Below are positions 1 through 5,862 of a DNA stretch of 7,346 bases, in pieces. Origin of the DNA: Clostridia bacterium (GTDB lineage Bacteria > Bacillota > Clostridia > Oscillospirales > Acutalibacteraceae); contig CAAFMR010000164.1 in assembly GCA_900764115.1 (NCBI GenBank), positions 1 to 7,346 of the forward strand. The letters run 5' to 3'. Both the position numbers and the translations under genes were made by a program. The first letter of the stretch is position 1; every line of letters starts with the position of its first letter. A model generated the notes under the pieces. That model was not told the DNA's origin. It made no database searches and saw only the letters and a list, made by a program, of their open reading frames with translations.

Positions 1-141
1 AAACAGGGCGCCCGGATTCAGGAAACGGCGTCTCAGGTGCAGCACGATGTCAAGGTGGCGGTGCAGGCGATGACCGGTAAGCCGGTCACCCGCGTCAATG
101 TCCATGTGGCGGGGATGGCGCTGGAAGAGAAAAACGCATAA
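1..141 (+). CDS. Asp23/Gls24 family envelope stress response protein, C-terminal end (partial)
   Basis: Frame 1 is open from the window edge to a TAA at 139-141 and gives the last 46 residues of a protein. The segment QDVK-like 'VQHDVKVAVQAMTGKPVTRVNVHVAGM' pattern (short form: V..DVK.AV..MTG..V..VNVHV.G.) is the characteristic C-terminal half of the Asp23/Gls24 (DUF322) family, known in Firmicutes as alkaline-shock or cell-envelope-associated proteins. Position directly upstream of nusB matches yqhY of Bacillus subtilis, a member of this family. The start and most of the domain lie outside the window, so length and full-domain integrity cannot be judged. Function within the family is poorly defined; involvement in envelope homeostasis is from family knowledge, not from this fragment. 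Confidence 0.85.
   Translation, partial: KQGARIQETASQVQHDVKVAVQAMTGKPVTRVNVHVAGMALEEKNA
71..88. repeat. Perfect 7-bp inverted repeat inside the Asp23-family gene
   Basis: TGACCGG (71-77) and CCGGTCA (82-88) are exact reverse complements around a 4-nt loop. The repeat lies in coding sequence (residues M-T-G-K-P-V-T, a conserved family segment), so codon choice at a conserved peptide could explain it. No T-run follows, so it is not a terminator. Confidence 0.5.
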
Positions 142-153
142 CGGTGACAGGGC

Positions 154-190
154 GGCTCTCCGCAGGTGTGTGGAGGGCCTTTCTGCTCTG
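154..190 (+). terminator. Hairpin with weak T-rich tail between the Asp23-family gene and nusB (possible terminator or attenuator)
   Basis: GGCTCTCC (154-161) can pair with GGAGGGCC (172-179): eight pairs with one G-U wobble. GC (162-163) can add a G-U and a C-G pair with GT (170-171), leaving a 6-nt loop. The tail starts TTTCT at 180-184 and stays pyrimidine-rich to about 190, but it is interrupted by G and C and is weaker than a canonical intrinsic terminator. The hairpin begins 12 nt after the upstream stop codon. It could end asp23 transcripts or reduce read-through into nusB. The rest of the 142-243 gap is AT-richer than its surroundings but contains no -35/-10 pair I trust. Confidence 0.4.
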
Positions 191-229
191 TTGCAGTGCA
201 TAAATATACGGAGAATGTAACTTGAAAAC

Positions 230-234
230 AGGAG
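230..234 (+). promoter_or_regulatory. Ribosome binding site of nusB
   Basis: AGGAG lies 9 nt upstream of the ATG at 244. It supports that start and shows the 102-bp gap contains a working leader for the nusB cistron. Confidence 0.7.
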
Positions 235-243
235 TGTGGAACG

Positions 244-657
244 ATGACAAGACGGGAATCGCGGGAGCAGGCATTTGCTCTGCTGTTTGAAAAATCCTTC
301 CGGGACAAGCCGGTGGAGGAGCTGGCTGTCGAGGCGGCGGAGGCGCGGGATGCAGGCACCTCCGGCTTCTCTATGACGCTGGCGCGGGGGGCGGAGGCGC
401 ACCTCGATGAGATCGACGAGCGTATCGCCGCCTGCTCGCTTAAATGGAACAAGGAGCGCATCTCCCGGGTGGCGATGGCGGTTATGCGGGTGTCGGTGTA
501 TGAGATGCTGTATGAGGGAGATATTCCCGCCAGCGTATCCATCAACGAGGCGGTGGAGCTGGCGAAGAAATACGGCGGTGAGGACGATTCCGCGTTTGTC
601 AACGGGATTTTGGGCACCATCGCCCGCAGTCTCCCGCCGGAGAGCGATGCCCAATGA
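244..657 (+). CDS. nusB: Transcription antitermination factor NusB
   Basis: NusB is a small all-helical protein that binds boxA RNA together with NusE (ribosomal protein S10) and promotes processive transcription of rRNA operons. The 137-residue product has the usual family length. It begins with the typical R-R-x-x-R-E-x-A-(F/L)-x-L-L-(F/Y) helix (residues 3-15). It carries the conserved C-terminal block with R-I-S-x-V-A-x-x-V-x-R (about 72-82), Y-E-M-L (86-89), I-P-x-S-V-x-I-N-E-A-V-E-L-A-K-K-Y (94-110) and F-V-N-G-I-L (118-123). The ATG at 244 has an AGGAG nine bases upstream. The stop overlaps the next gene's start in an ATGA, implying translational coupling. The location after an Asp23-family gene is standard for Firmicutes. 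Nothing looks truncated or unusual. Confidence 0.96.
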   Translation: MTRRESREQAFALLFEKSFRDKPVEELAVEAAEARDAGTSGFSMTLARGAEAHLDEIDERIAACSLKWNKERISRVAMAVMRVSVYEMLYEGDIPASVSINEAVELAKKYGGEDDSAFVNGILGTIARSLPPESDAQ

Positions 658-1619
658 GCCGGTTTCTGGGGCTGGATACCAGTAACTACACCACCTCGGC
701 GGCGGTGTGGGAGGATGGCTGCATCCGGCAGGAAAAGCAGCTGCTGCCGGTGAAACCCGGCGAAATGGGGCTGCGCCAGAGCGATGCGGTGTTTCATCAT
801 ACCCGGCAGCTGCCGGAGGTGCTGGAGCGGCTGTTGGCGGCGTGCCCCGGCGGCTTTCAGGCGGTGGCGGCGTCGGATCGTCCGCAGCAGCGGGATGGTT
901 CGTATATGCCCTGCTTTCTGGTGGGCTGGGGCGCCGCCCGTCAGCTGGCGGCGGTTCTGGGGGTGCCGCTCCATCGGTTCACCCATCAGCAGGGACATGT
1001 GGCGGCGGCGCTGTATGGCGCCGGAGCGCTGGAGCTGCTGGACAAGCCCTTTCTGGCGTTCCATGTGTCTGGCGGCACCACCGATGCGTTGCTGGTGGAG
1101 CCGGATGCGGCGGAAATTCTCCGCTGCCGGGTGGTAGGACATTCGCTGGATTTGAAAGCGGGACAGCTTATCGACCGGGTGGGCGGTATGCTGGGGTTGC
1201 CCTTCCCGGCGGGGCCGGCGCTGGAGCGTTTGGCGGCGTCTGCGGCGGAGGAAAAGCCGGAAAAGCTGCCCCGCCCCTGTCTGCGGGGCTGCGACTGCCA
1301 TCTGTCCGGGGTGGAAAATCAGTGCCGCGACCGTTTGGCGCGGGGGGAGCCCCCGGCGCTGGTCGCCCGGTTCTGCCTGGATAGCGTAGGGGCAGCCGTG
1401 GCGGGGATGACCGGGGCGCTGCTGCAGGAATACGGGCAGCTGCCGCTGGTGTATGCCGGGGGCGTGATGTCCAACGGGCGGCTGCGGGAGCAGCTGACTG
1501 CCCGGTTCGGCGGGCGGTTTGCTCCGCCGGAGTTTTCGGCGGATAACGGGGCGGGCATCGCCTGCCTGTGCCATATTGCGGAGGAACGGGTATGCAGGTC
1601 ATTTCGGTCGGACAATTAA
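654..1619 (+). CDS. M22-family TsaD/Kae1-like paralogue of unknown substrate (ASKHA fold)
   Basis: The 321-residue protein is homologous to TsaD, which with TsaB and TsaE makes the t6A modification of tRNA, but it is not a standard TsaD. Matching elements are G-L-D-T-S (6-10), the metal-binding H-x3-H (H111, H115), S-G-G-T-T-D (139-144), a K-A-G-x-x-x-D-R-V segment (168-176), A-G-G-V-M-S-N-x-R-L (268-277) and a final acidic metal ligand candidate D297 in A-D-N-G-A. As I recall the E. coli TsaD ligands are H111, H115 and D300, so spacing is nearly identical. Differences are Y-T-T-S where TsaD has D-E-T-S near residue 12, and D-G-S-Y-M-P (81-86) where TsaD has a G-P-G loop. Similar proteins beside xseA are annotated in Clostridia as peptidase M22 or O-sialoglycoprotein endopeptidase; that protease activity is a historical label. 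The ATG at 654 overlaps the nusB stop (ATGA), with GGAGAG at 639-644. It occupies the slot of folD in Bacillus. Family assignment is firm; function is unknown. Confidence 0.85.
   Translation: MSRFLGLDTSNYTTSAAVWEDGCIRQEKQLLPVKPGEMGLRQSDAVFHHTRQLPEVLERLLAACPGGFQAVAASDRPQQRDGSYMPCFLVGWGAARQLAAVLGVPLHRFTHQQGHVAAALYGAGALELLDKPFLAFHVSGGTTDALLVEPDAAEILRCRVVGHSLDLKAGQLIDRVGGMLGLPFPAGPALERLAASAAEEKPEKLPRPCLRGCDCHLSGVENQCRDRLARGEPPALVARFCLDSVGAAVAGMTGALLQEYGQLPLVYAGGVMSNGRLREQLTARFGGRFAPPEFSADNGAGIACLCHIAEERVCRSFRSDN
1580..1586 (+). promoter_or_regulatory. Ribosome binding site that fixes the xseA start
   Basis: GGAGGAA ends 5 nt before the ATG at 1592. An in-frame ATG at 1568 would add eight residues but has no comparable site, and family alignments begin at M-Q-V-x-S-V-x-Q-L-N. 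The site lies inside the 3' end of the M22 gene. Confidence 0.8.
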
Positions 1620-2794
1620 ATCGCTATGTGAAAGGGCTGCTGGAGGGGGATGCCCGTCTGGCGGCGGTGTATATCGGCGGCGAAATCTCCAATTTTACCA
1701 ATCACTATAAATCCGGGCATCTGTATATGACCCTCAAGGATGAAACGGCGGCGGTCAAAGCGGTGATGTTCCGGGGAAACGCCTCCAAGCTGGCGTTCAA
1801 GCCGGAGGACGGTATGAAAGTGATCGTCCGGGCGCGGGTGTCTTTGTATGAGCGGGACGGCGCTTACCAGCTGTATATTGAGGAGATGCAGCCGGACGGC
1901 GTGGGGGCGCTGCAGATCGCTTTTGAGCAGCTGAAAAAGAAGCTGGCGGCGGAGGGTCTGTTTGACGAGAGCCGGAAACGCCCCATTCCCGGGTGTCCCC
2001 GGCGGGTGGGGGTTATCACCTCGCCCACCGGTGCGGCGGTGCGGGATATTTTCAATGTGCTGGGGCGGCGGTTTCCGATGGCGCAGGTGGTGTTCTGCCC
2101 GGTGCTGGTGCAGGGCGAGGGTGCGGCGGCGTCCATTGTGAGCGCCATTGAGCGCTTTAATGCCGCCAGCGCCGCCGACGTGCTGATCGTCGGTCGGGGC
2201 GGCGGCTCCATCGAGGATCTGTGGGCGTTCAATGAAGAACCGGTGGCGCGGGCGGTGGCGGTGTCAGCCATCCCGGTCATATCGGCGGTGGGTCACGAAA
2301 CGGATTTCACCATCTGTGATTTTGTGGCGGATCTGCGGGCGCCCACGCCCTCGGCGGCGGCGGAACTGGCGGTGCCGGATGGGGCGGAGCTGGCGGCGCT
2401 GCTTGCCACCTATCGCATCCGGCTGGCAACCGCCTGCCGCGGAAAGTGGCAGGCATCGGCGAAAGCGCTGGAGGCGCTGCGCTCCCGTCGCTGTCTGGCG
2501 GCACCGCAGTATTATACGGAGGAGCAGACCATGCGGCTGGATCACCTGACCCACCGCTTTTCTGCGGCAGCAAAGCAGCAGCTGGCGGCGGCGGATCGGC
2601 GGCTGACCGCGACTGCCGCCAAGCTGGATGCCCTCAGCCCGCTGAAGGTGTTGGGACGGAACTATTCCATCGGCTATGGGGCGGATGGACGGGTGCTGGA
2701 TAGTGTGCAGCAGACCCGGGTGGGCGACCCGGTAACATGGAAATTGAGCGATGGTGCCGTGGAATGCACCGTGACGAAGATACAGGAGGCGTAA
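1592..2794 (+). CDS. xseA: Exodeoxyribonuclease VII large subunit XseA
   Basis: XseA is the catalytic subunit of exonuclease VII, which degrades single-stranded DNA from both ends into oligonucleotides during repair and mismatch correction. The product is 400 residues. An N-terminal OB-fold occupies roughly residues 1-100 (S-V-x-Q-L-N, G-E-I-S-N at 30-34, G-H-x-Y at 42-45). The catalytic region follows, with V-G-V-I-T-S-P-T-G-A-A (139-149), G-R-G-G-G-S-I-E-D-L-W-x-F-N-(D/E)-E (201-216) and G-H-E-T-D (234-238). The four residues reported as essential in E. coli (D155, R205, H238, D241) align at a constant offset with D152, R202, H235 and D238. The helical C-terminal part (about 260-350) is shorter than in E. 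coli (456 aa) or B. subtilis (448 aa), and the terminal N-Y-x-I/G-Y-x-x-D-G-R-V-L module (357-369) is present. The gene starts 28 bp inside the M22 gene and ends 4 bp before xseB. Confidence 0.97.
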   Translation: MQVISVGQLNRYVKGLLEGDARLAAVYIGGEISNFTNHYKSGHLYMTLKDETAAVKAVMFRGNASKLAFKPEDGMKVIVRARVSLYERDGAYQLYIEEMQPDGVGALQIAFEQLKKKLAAEGLFDESRKRPIPGCPRRVGVITSPTGAAVRDIFNVLGRRFPMAQVVFCPVLVQGEGAAASIVSAIERFNAASAADVLIVGRGGGSIEDLWAFNEEPVARAVAVSAIPVISAVGHETDFTICDFVADLRAPTPSAAAELAVPDGAELAALLATYRIRLATACRGKWQASAKALEALRSRRCLAAPQYYTEEQTMRLDHLTHRFSAAAKQQLAAADRRLTATAAKLDALSPLKVLGRNYSIGYGADGRVLDSVQQTRVGDPVTWKLSDGAVECTVTKIQEA

Positions 2795-2798
2795 TACG

Positions 2799-3056
2799 AT
2801 GGCGACGGAATGGACATTTGAAAAGGCGATGGCACGGCTGGAGCAGATCGTGGCGGCGTTGGAAAGCGGTAAGGCGAGCCTGGATGATTCTCTCAAGCTG
2901 TTTGAGGAGGGAACCAAGCTGACGGCGTATTGCAGCCGCCTGCTGAAAGAGGCGGAGCAAAAAATCGTGAAGCTCACCGATGTGGAGAATGGCGACGGTG
3001 CCCCGGCTTTGTCGGACCGGCAGGGCGAGGATATGGGCGAAGAACTGTCGGATTGA
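2799..3056 (+). CDS. xseB: Exodeoxyribonuclease VII small subunit XseB
   Basis: XseB binds along the helical arm of XseA, several copies per large subunit, and is needed for an active, non-toxic complex. The 85-residue product shows the whole family signature: F-E-x-A-M-x-R-L-E-x-I-V (residues 7-18), L-E-x-G-K-A-S-L-D-D-S-L-K-L-F-E-E-G (21-38), then a second helix L-x-x-Y-C-S-R-L-L-K-E-A-E-Q-K-I (41-56). The last 25 residues are acidic and probably disordered. AGGAGG at 2784-2789 lies 9 nt before the ATG, overlapping the end of xseA, so the two subunits are likely coupled in translation. Only 15 bp separate it from the ispA start. Length is normal. Confidence 0.95.
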   Translation: MATEWTFEKAMARLEQIVAALESGKASLDDSLKLFEEGTKLTAYCSRLLKEAEQKIVKLTDVENGDGAPALSDRQGEDMGEELSD

Positions 3057-3058
3057 GC

Positions 3059-3065
3059 GGAGGTG
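3059..3065 (+). promoter_or_regulatory. Ribosome binding site that decides the ispA start
   Basis: GGAGGTG ends 6 nt before the ATG at 3072. An in-frame GTG at 3063 would sit within this Shine-Dalgarno sequence and have none of its own, so the ATG is preferred. Confidence 0.8.
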
Positions 3066-3071
3066 CCGGAA

Positions 3072-3968
3072 ATGGGAGAGCTGTATAACGACCGGATGCG
3101 GCAGCAGCTGGCGCAGTTTGAAAAGGCGCTGCCCGCCTATATGCCCCAGACAGGGAAGCTGCAAACCACCGTGGCGGAGGCGATGGCTTACGCCTGCAAG
3201 GACGGCGGCAAGCGGCTGCGCCCGATGCTGGTGCTGGAATTCTGCCGTCTGTGCGGGGGCGACCCGGCGCAGGCGATGCCCTTTGCGGCGGCGATTGAGA
3301 TGATTCACTGCTATTCGCTGGTGCACGATGACCTGCCCTGTATGGATAACAGCCTGATGCGCCGGGGACGCCCCTCCACCCATGCGGTGTATGGGGAAAC
3401 GATGGCGCTGCTGGCGGGGGACGGTCTGCTGACGCTGGCGTTTGAGACGATGCTGCGCCCGGAGAACCGGGCGGACCTTCCGCCGGAGCGGGCGCTGGGC
3501 GCCGCATCGGCGCTGGCGGATGCCGCTGGCATTGAGGGTATGGTGGGCGGACAGGTCATCGACCTGCAAAGCGAGGGAAAATCCATCGACCTGTCGACAT
3601 TAGAGGCGCTGCAGGAGGGTAAAACGGCGGCACTGCTGATTGCCGCTTGTGTGATGGGCGCGCGGCTGGCGGGGGCGACCCCGGCACAGGAGCAAGCCGC
3701 CCGTCAGTTCGGCGAGAATTTGGGGTTGGCGTTCCAGATCGTGGACGACATCCTGGATGTGACCGCCACGGCGCAGGAGCTGGGTAAGCCGGTGGGCAGC
3801 GATGCCGATAACGGCAAGGTGACCTATGTTTCGCTGCTGGGGTTGGAAAAAGCACGGGCGCTGGCGGCGCAGCGCACCGACCGGGCGCTGGCGGCGCTGG
3901 ATACGCTGGGCGGCGAGACCGGCGCCCTGCGGCAGCTGGCGCAGGCGCTGCTGCTGCGGCATCATTGA
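3072..3968 (+). CDS. ispA: Polyprenyl synthetase, probably (2E,6E)-farnesyl diphosphate synthase
   Basis: The enzyme condenses IPP with DMAPP and then GPP to make farnesyl diphosphate, precursor of undecaprenyl phosphate, quinones and other isoprenoids; it is cytosolic and Mg-dependent. The 298-residue product has G-G-K-R-L-R-P (45-51, IPP binding), the first aspartate-rich motif D-D-L-P-C-M-D (86-92, the D-D-x4-D form typical of bacterial short-chain enzymes) followed by R97-R98, and the second motif D-D-I-L-D (225-229) preceded by F-Q-I-V. G-K-P-x-G-S-D-x-x-N-x-K-x-T-Y (238-252) is also normal. Tyr81, five residues before the first motif, is the chain-length position where an aromatic residue limits product to C15, supporting FPP rather than GGPP synthase. 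It follows xseB by 15 bp and precedes dxs by 19 bp, the standard Firmicutes pairing. The C-terminus ends at R-H-H as in many homologues. Confidence 0.93.
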   Translation: MGELYNDRMRQQLAQFEKALPAYMPQTGKLQTTVAEAMAYACKDGGKRLRPMLVLEFCRLCGGDPAQAMPFAAAIEMIHCYSLVHDDLPCMDNSLMRRGRPSTHAVYGETMALLAGDGLLTLAFETMLRPENRADLPPERALGAASALADAAGIEGMVGGQVIDLQSEGKSIDLSTLEALQEGKTAALLIAACVMGARLAGATPAQEQAARQFGENLGLAFQIVDDILDVTATAQELGKPVGSDADNGKVTYVSLLGLEKARALAAQRTDRALAALDTLGGETGALRQLAQALLLRHH

Positions 3969-3974
3969 TTGGAC

Positions 3975-3982
3975 GAGGGTGA
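3975..3982 (+). promoter_or_regulatory. Ribosome binding site that decides the dxs start
   Basis: GAGGGTGA ends 5 nt before the ATG at 3988. An in-frame GTG at 3979 lies within this site. Starts further upstream would read through ispA in another frame. Confidence 0.7.
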
Positions 3983-3987
3983 CGGAT

Positions 3988-5862
3988 ATGGTGGAGCTGG
4001 AGAAGATCCAATCCCCCGACGACGTGAAACAACTGGATAAACGGGAACTGCCGGAGCTGTGTACCCAGCTGCGGCAAAAGATGATTGAGACGGTCGCCCG
4101 TAACGGCGGGCATCTGTCCTCCAATCTGGGCGCTGTCGAGCTGACGGTGGCGCTGCATCGGGTCTTCTCCACCCCCCACGATGTGATCGTGTGGGATGTG
4201 GGACATCAATGCTATGCCCATAAGCTGCTCACCGGTCGCTATGACCGGTTTGACACCCTGCGGAAGAAAGGCGGCGTGGCGGGGTTCCCCCGCCCGGCGG
4301 AGAGTGAGCACGATTCCTTTATTGTGGGGCATAGCAGCACCTCTATTTCGGTTGCTAACGGCATTGCAAAAGCCAAGGAGCTGACCGGTGACGATGGATA
4401 TACCGTTGCCGTTATCGGGGATGGGGCATTGACCGGCGGGCTGGCATATGAGGGTCTCAGCAATGCCGGACGCAGCGACGACCGGCTGCTGGTGATTCTC
4501 AACGATAATAAAATGTCTATTAGCCAGAATGTTGGCTTTGTGGCGCGGTATCTGGCGCATTTGCGCACCCGGGTGCGGTATGTGCATTGGAAACAGCGGC
4601 TGACCAATTTCCTGTCCCGGGTGCCGTTGGTGGGGCGCCCCCTCAATCGGTGGCTCCACAACTGGAAAAAACGGCTGAAACGCTCCGTGTTTGCTTCTAC
4701 CTCCTATTTTGAAAATATGGGCTTTTACTATATGGGACCGGTGGACGGACATAATCTGGAGGATCTGACCCAGGCGATGACCGCCGCCAAGAGCGTTGAC
4801 CGTCCGGTGCTGCTCCATGTGGCGACGGTAAAGGGTAAGGGCTATCTGTTTGCGGAAAAGACCCCGGATGTTTACCATGGCGTGGGCGGTTTTGACCCGA
4901 AAACCGGGGCGGCAGCGCCCGGAAAGCCGAATTTTTCGGCGGTGTTCGGAGAGACCCTGTGCGGGCTGGCGGCGGAGGACGACCGCATTGTCGCCATCAC
5001 GGCGGCGATGAAAAAGGGCACTTGCCTGGACGCTTTTGCGCAGCAGTATCCCACCCGCTTTTTTGATGTGGGAATTGCGGAGGAGCATGCGGTGACCTTC
5101 GCTTCCGGGATGGCGAGCGGAGGGTTGCTGCCGGTGTTTGCGGTGTATTCCACCTTCCTGCAGCGTAGCTATGACCAGCTGATCAACGATACCGCCCTGA
5201 TGCACACCCATATCGTGCTGGCGATTGACCGGGCGGGCATCGTGCCGGATGACGGCGAGACCCATCAGGGGATTTATGATGTGGCGATGCTGGCGACCAT
5301 TCCCGGTGTGACGATGTATGCGCCCGCCAATTTCCGGGAATTACGGCTGCATCTGCGGCAGGCGCTGTACGATACCGATGGCATTGCCGCTGTGCGGTAT
5401 CCCAAGGGCGGCGAGCATCCTTTGCTGGAGGGGTACGAGCCCAGCTATGAGCCGTATGAACATACCGATGGGCGCACCCGGGGGCTGCTGGTGGTGACCT
5501 ATGGACGTATGTATGGCGAGGTTCTGAGCGCCCTGCGCCACCGCAGCCAAAATGGGTGCCGTACCTCGGTGCTGAAGCTCAACCGGATTCTGCCGCCTGT
5601 AGAGGAGGCGGTGGCGCTGGCAGCCAATTACCGCTGCGTGCTGTTTGTGGAAGAAGGGGTGGCGCAGGGCGGCATCGGGGAGATGTTCGGAAGCCGTCTG
5701 GCACAGAGAGGCTTTACCGGTCGGTATGCCGTCCGGGGCATTACAGAAAATCCCGGTGTATGCACCACCGCCGAGGGGCTGCACGATGCCGGGCTGGACG
5801 CCGAGGGAATCGCCGCCTTTATCCGGGAATACGATACGCCGGAGGAGCCCTATGAAGGATGA
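3988..5862 (+). CDS. dxs: 1-deoxy-D-xylulose-5-phosphate synthase
   Basis: DXS condenses pyruvate with glyceraldehyde 3-phosphate, using thiamine diphosphate, to give 1-deoxy-D-xylulose 5-phosphate. This is the entry step of the MEP isoprenoid pathway and also feeds thiamine and pyridoxal synthesis. The 624-residue product has the normal length and domain order. It shows G-G-H-L-S-S-N-L-G-x-V-E-L (40-52, H42 equivalent to E. coli H49), W-D-V-G-H-Q-x-Y (69-76), the ThDP motif from G-D-G (144-146) to N-D-N (171-173), and D-G-H-x-L (253-257). In the second half are the catalytic glutamate in I-A-E-E-H-A (E365, compare E. coli E370), D-R-A-G (414-417) and D-G-E-T-H-Q-G (422-428). The transketolase C-terminal domain begins near residue 495 and includes E555-E556-G. 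It overlaps tlyA by 11 bp. The variable arginine- and lysine-rich loop at about 185-235 is a normal family feature. Confidence 0.98.
   Translation: MVELEKIQSPDDVKQLDKRELPELCTQLRQKMIETVARNGGHLSSNLGAVELTVALHRVFSTPHDVIVWDVGHQCYAHKLLTGRYDRFDTLRKKGGVAGFPRPAESEHDSFIVGHSSTSISVANGIAKAKELTGDDGYTVAVIGDGALTGGLAYEGLSNAGRSDDRLLVILNDNKMSISQNVGFVARYLAHLRTRVRYVHWKQRLTNFLSRVPLVGRPLNRWLHNWKKRLKRSVFASTSYFENMGFYYMGPVDGHNLEDLTQAMTAAKSVDRPVLLHVATVKGKGYLFAEKTPDVYHGVGGFDPKTGAAAPGKPNFSAVFGETLCGLAAEDDRIVAITAAMKKGTCLDAFAQQYPTRFFDVGIAEEHAVTFASGMASGGLLPVFAVYSTFLQRSYDQLINDTALMHTHIVLAIDRAGIVPDDGETHQGIYDVAMLATIPGVTMYAPANFRELRLHLRQALYDTDGIAAVRYPKGGEHPLLEGYEPSYEPYEHTDGRTRGLLVVTYGRMYGEVLSALRHRSQNGCRTSVLKLNRILPPVEEAVALAANYRCVLFVEEGVAQGGIGEMFGSRLAQRGFTGRYAVRGITENPGVCTTAEGLHDAGLDAEGIAAFIREYDTPEEPYEG
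4231..4249. repeat. Perfect 7-bp inverted repeat inside dxs
   Basis: ACCGGTC (4231-4237) and GACCGGT (4243-4249) are exact reverse complements around a 5-nt loop. They encode L-T-G-R-Y-D-R-F, a conserved DXS segment, so protein constraint may explain the symmetry. There is no T-run after it. The core ACCGGT also occurs in the inverted repeat at 71-88. Confidence 0.5.
5841..5847 (+). promoter_or_regulatory. Ribosome binding site of tlyA, within the end of dxs
   Basis: GGAGGAG ends 4 nt before the ATG at 5852. A second in-frame ATG at 5864 has its own weaker AAGGA at 5855-5859. Both are plausible; the stronger site favours 5852. Confidence 0.6.

Noticed and set aside
191..227. Possible nusB promoter (TTGCAG at 191-196, TTGAAA at 222-227, AT-rich stretch 200-209)
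   Set aside because: No -10 hexamer at 16-18 bp spacing fits either candidate; the TTGAAA would place its -10 inside nusB.
707..1384. Gly/Ala-rich + strand open frame of 225 codons
   Set aside because: It is the +1-shifted reading of the M22 gene; glycine and alanine come from GGC and GCG repeats in the true frame.
33..1574. Long antisense open frame of 513 codons opposite asp23, nusB and the M22 gene
   Set aside because: It lies opposite three recognisable genes, is rich in Arg, Gln, Pro and His as expected of reverse shadows in GC-rich coding DNA, and shows no family motif.
654..1619. Calling the M22 gene tsaD
   Set aside because: The N-terminal acidic motif and the G-P-G loop of true TsaD are absent, so the symbol would imply a t6A function the sequence does not support.
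2634..3569. Antisense open frame of 311 codons opposite xseA, xseB and ispA
   Set aside because: Same reasoning: it spans three real genes on the other strand, with low-complexity His/Arg/Gln composition.
3826..3987. N-terminal extension of dxs into ispA
   Set aside because: The added residues are Trp/Arg-rich out-of-frame ispA sequence, and the start at 3988 has a good ribosome binding site.
3556..5265. Antisense open frame of 569 codons opposite ispA and dxs
   Set aside because: It is opposite highly conserved dxs coding sequence and has no recognisable domain; it is a GC-driven shadow.
5645..5851. N-terminal extension of tlyA into dxs
   Set aside because: The extra 69 residues are dxs read in another frame; TlyA homologues begin just before R-L-D-x-x-L.
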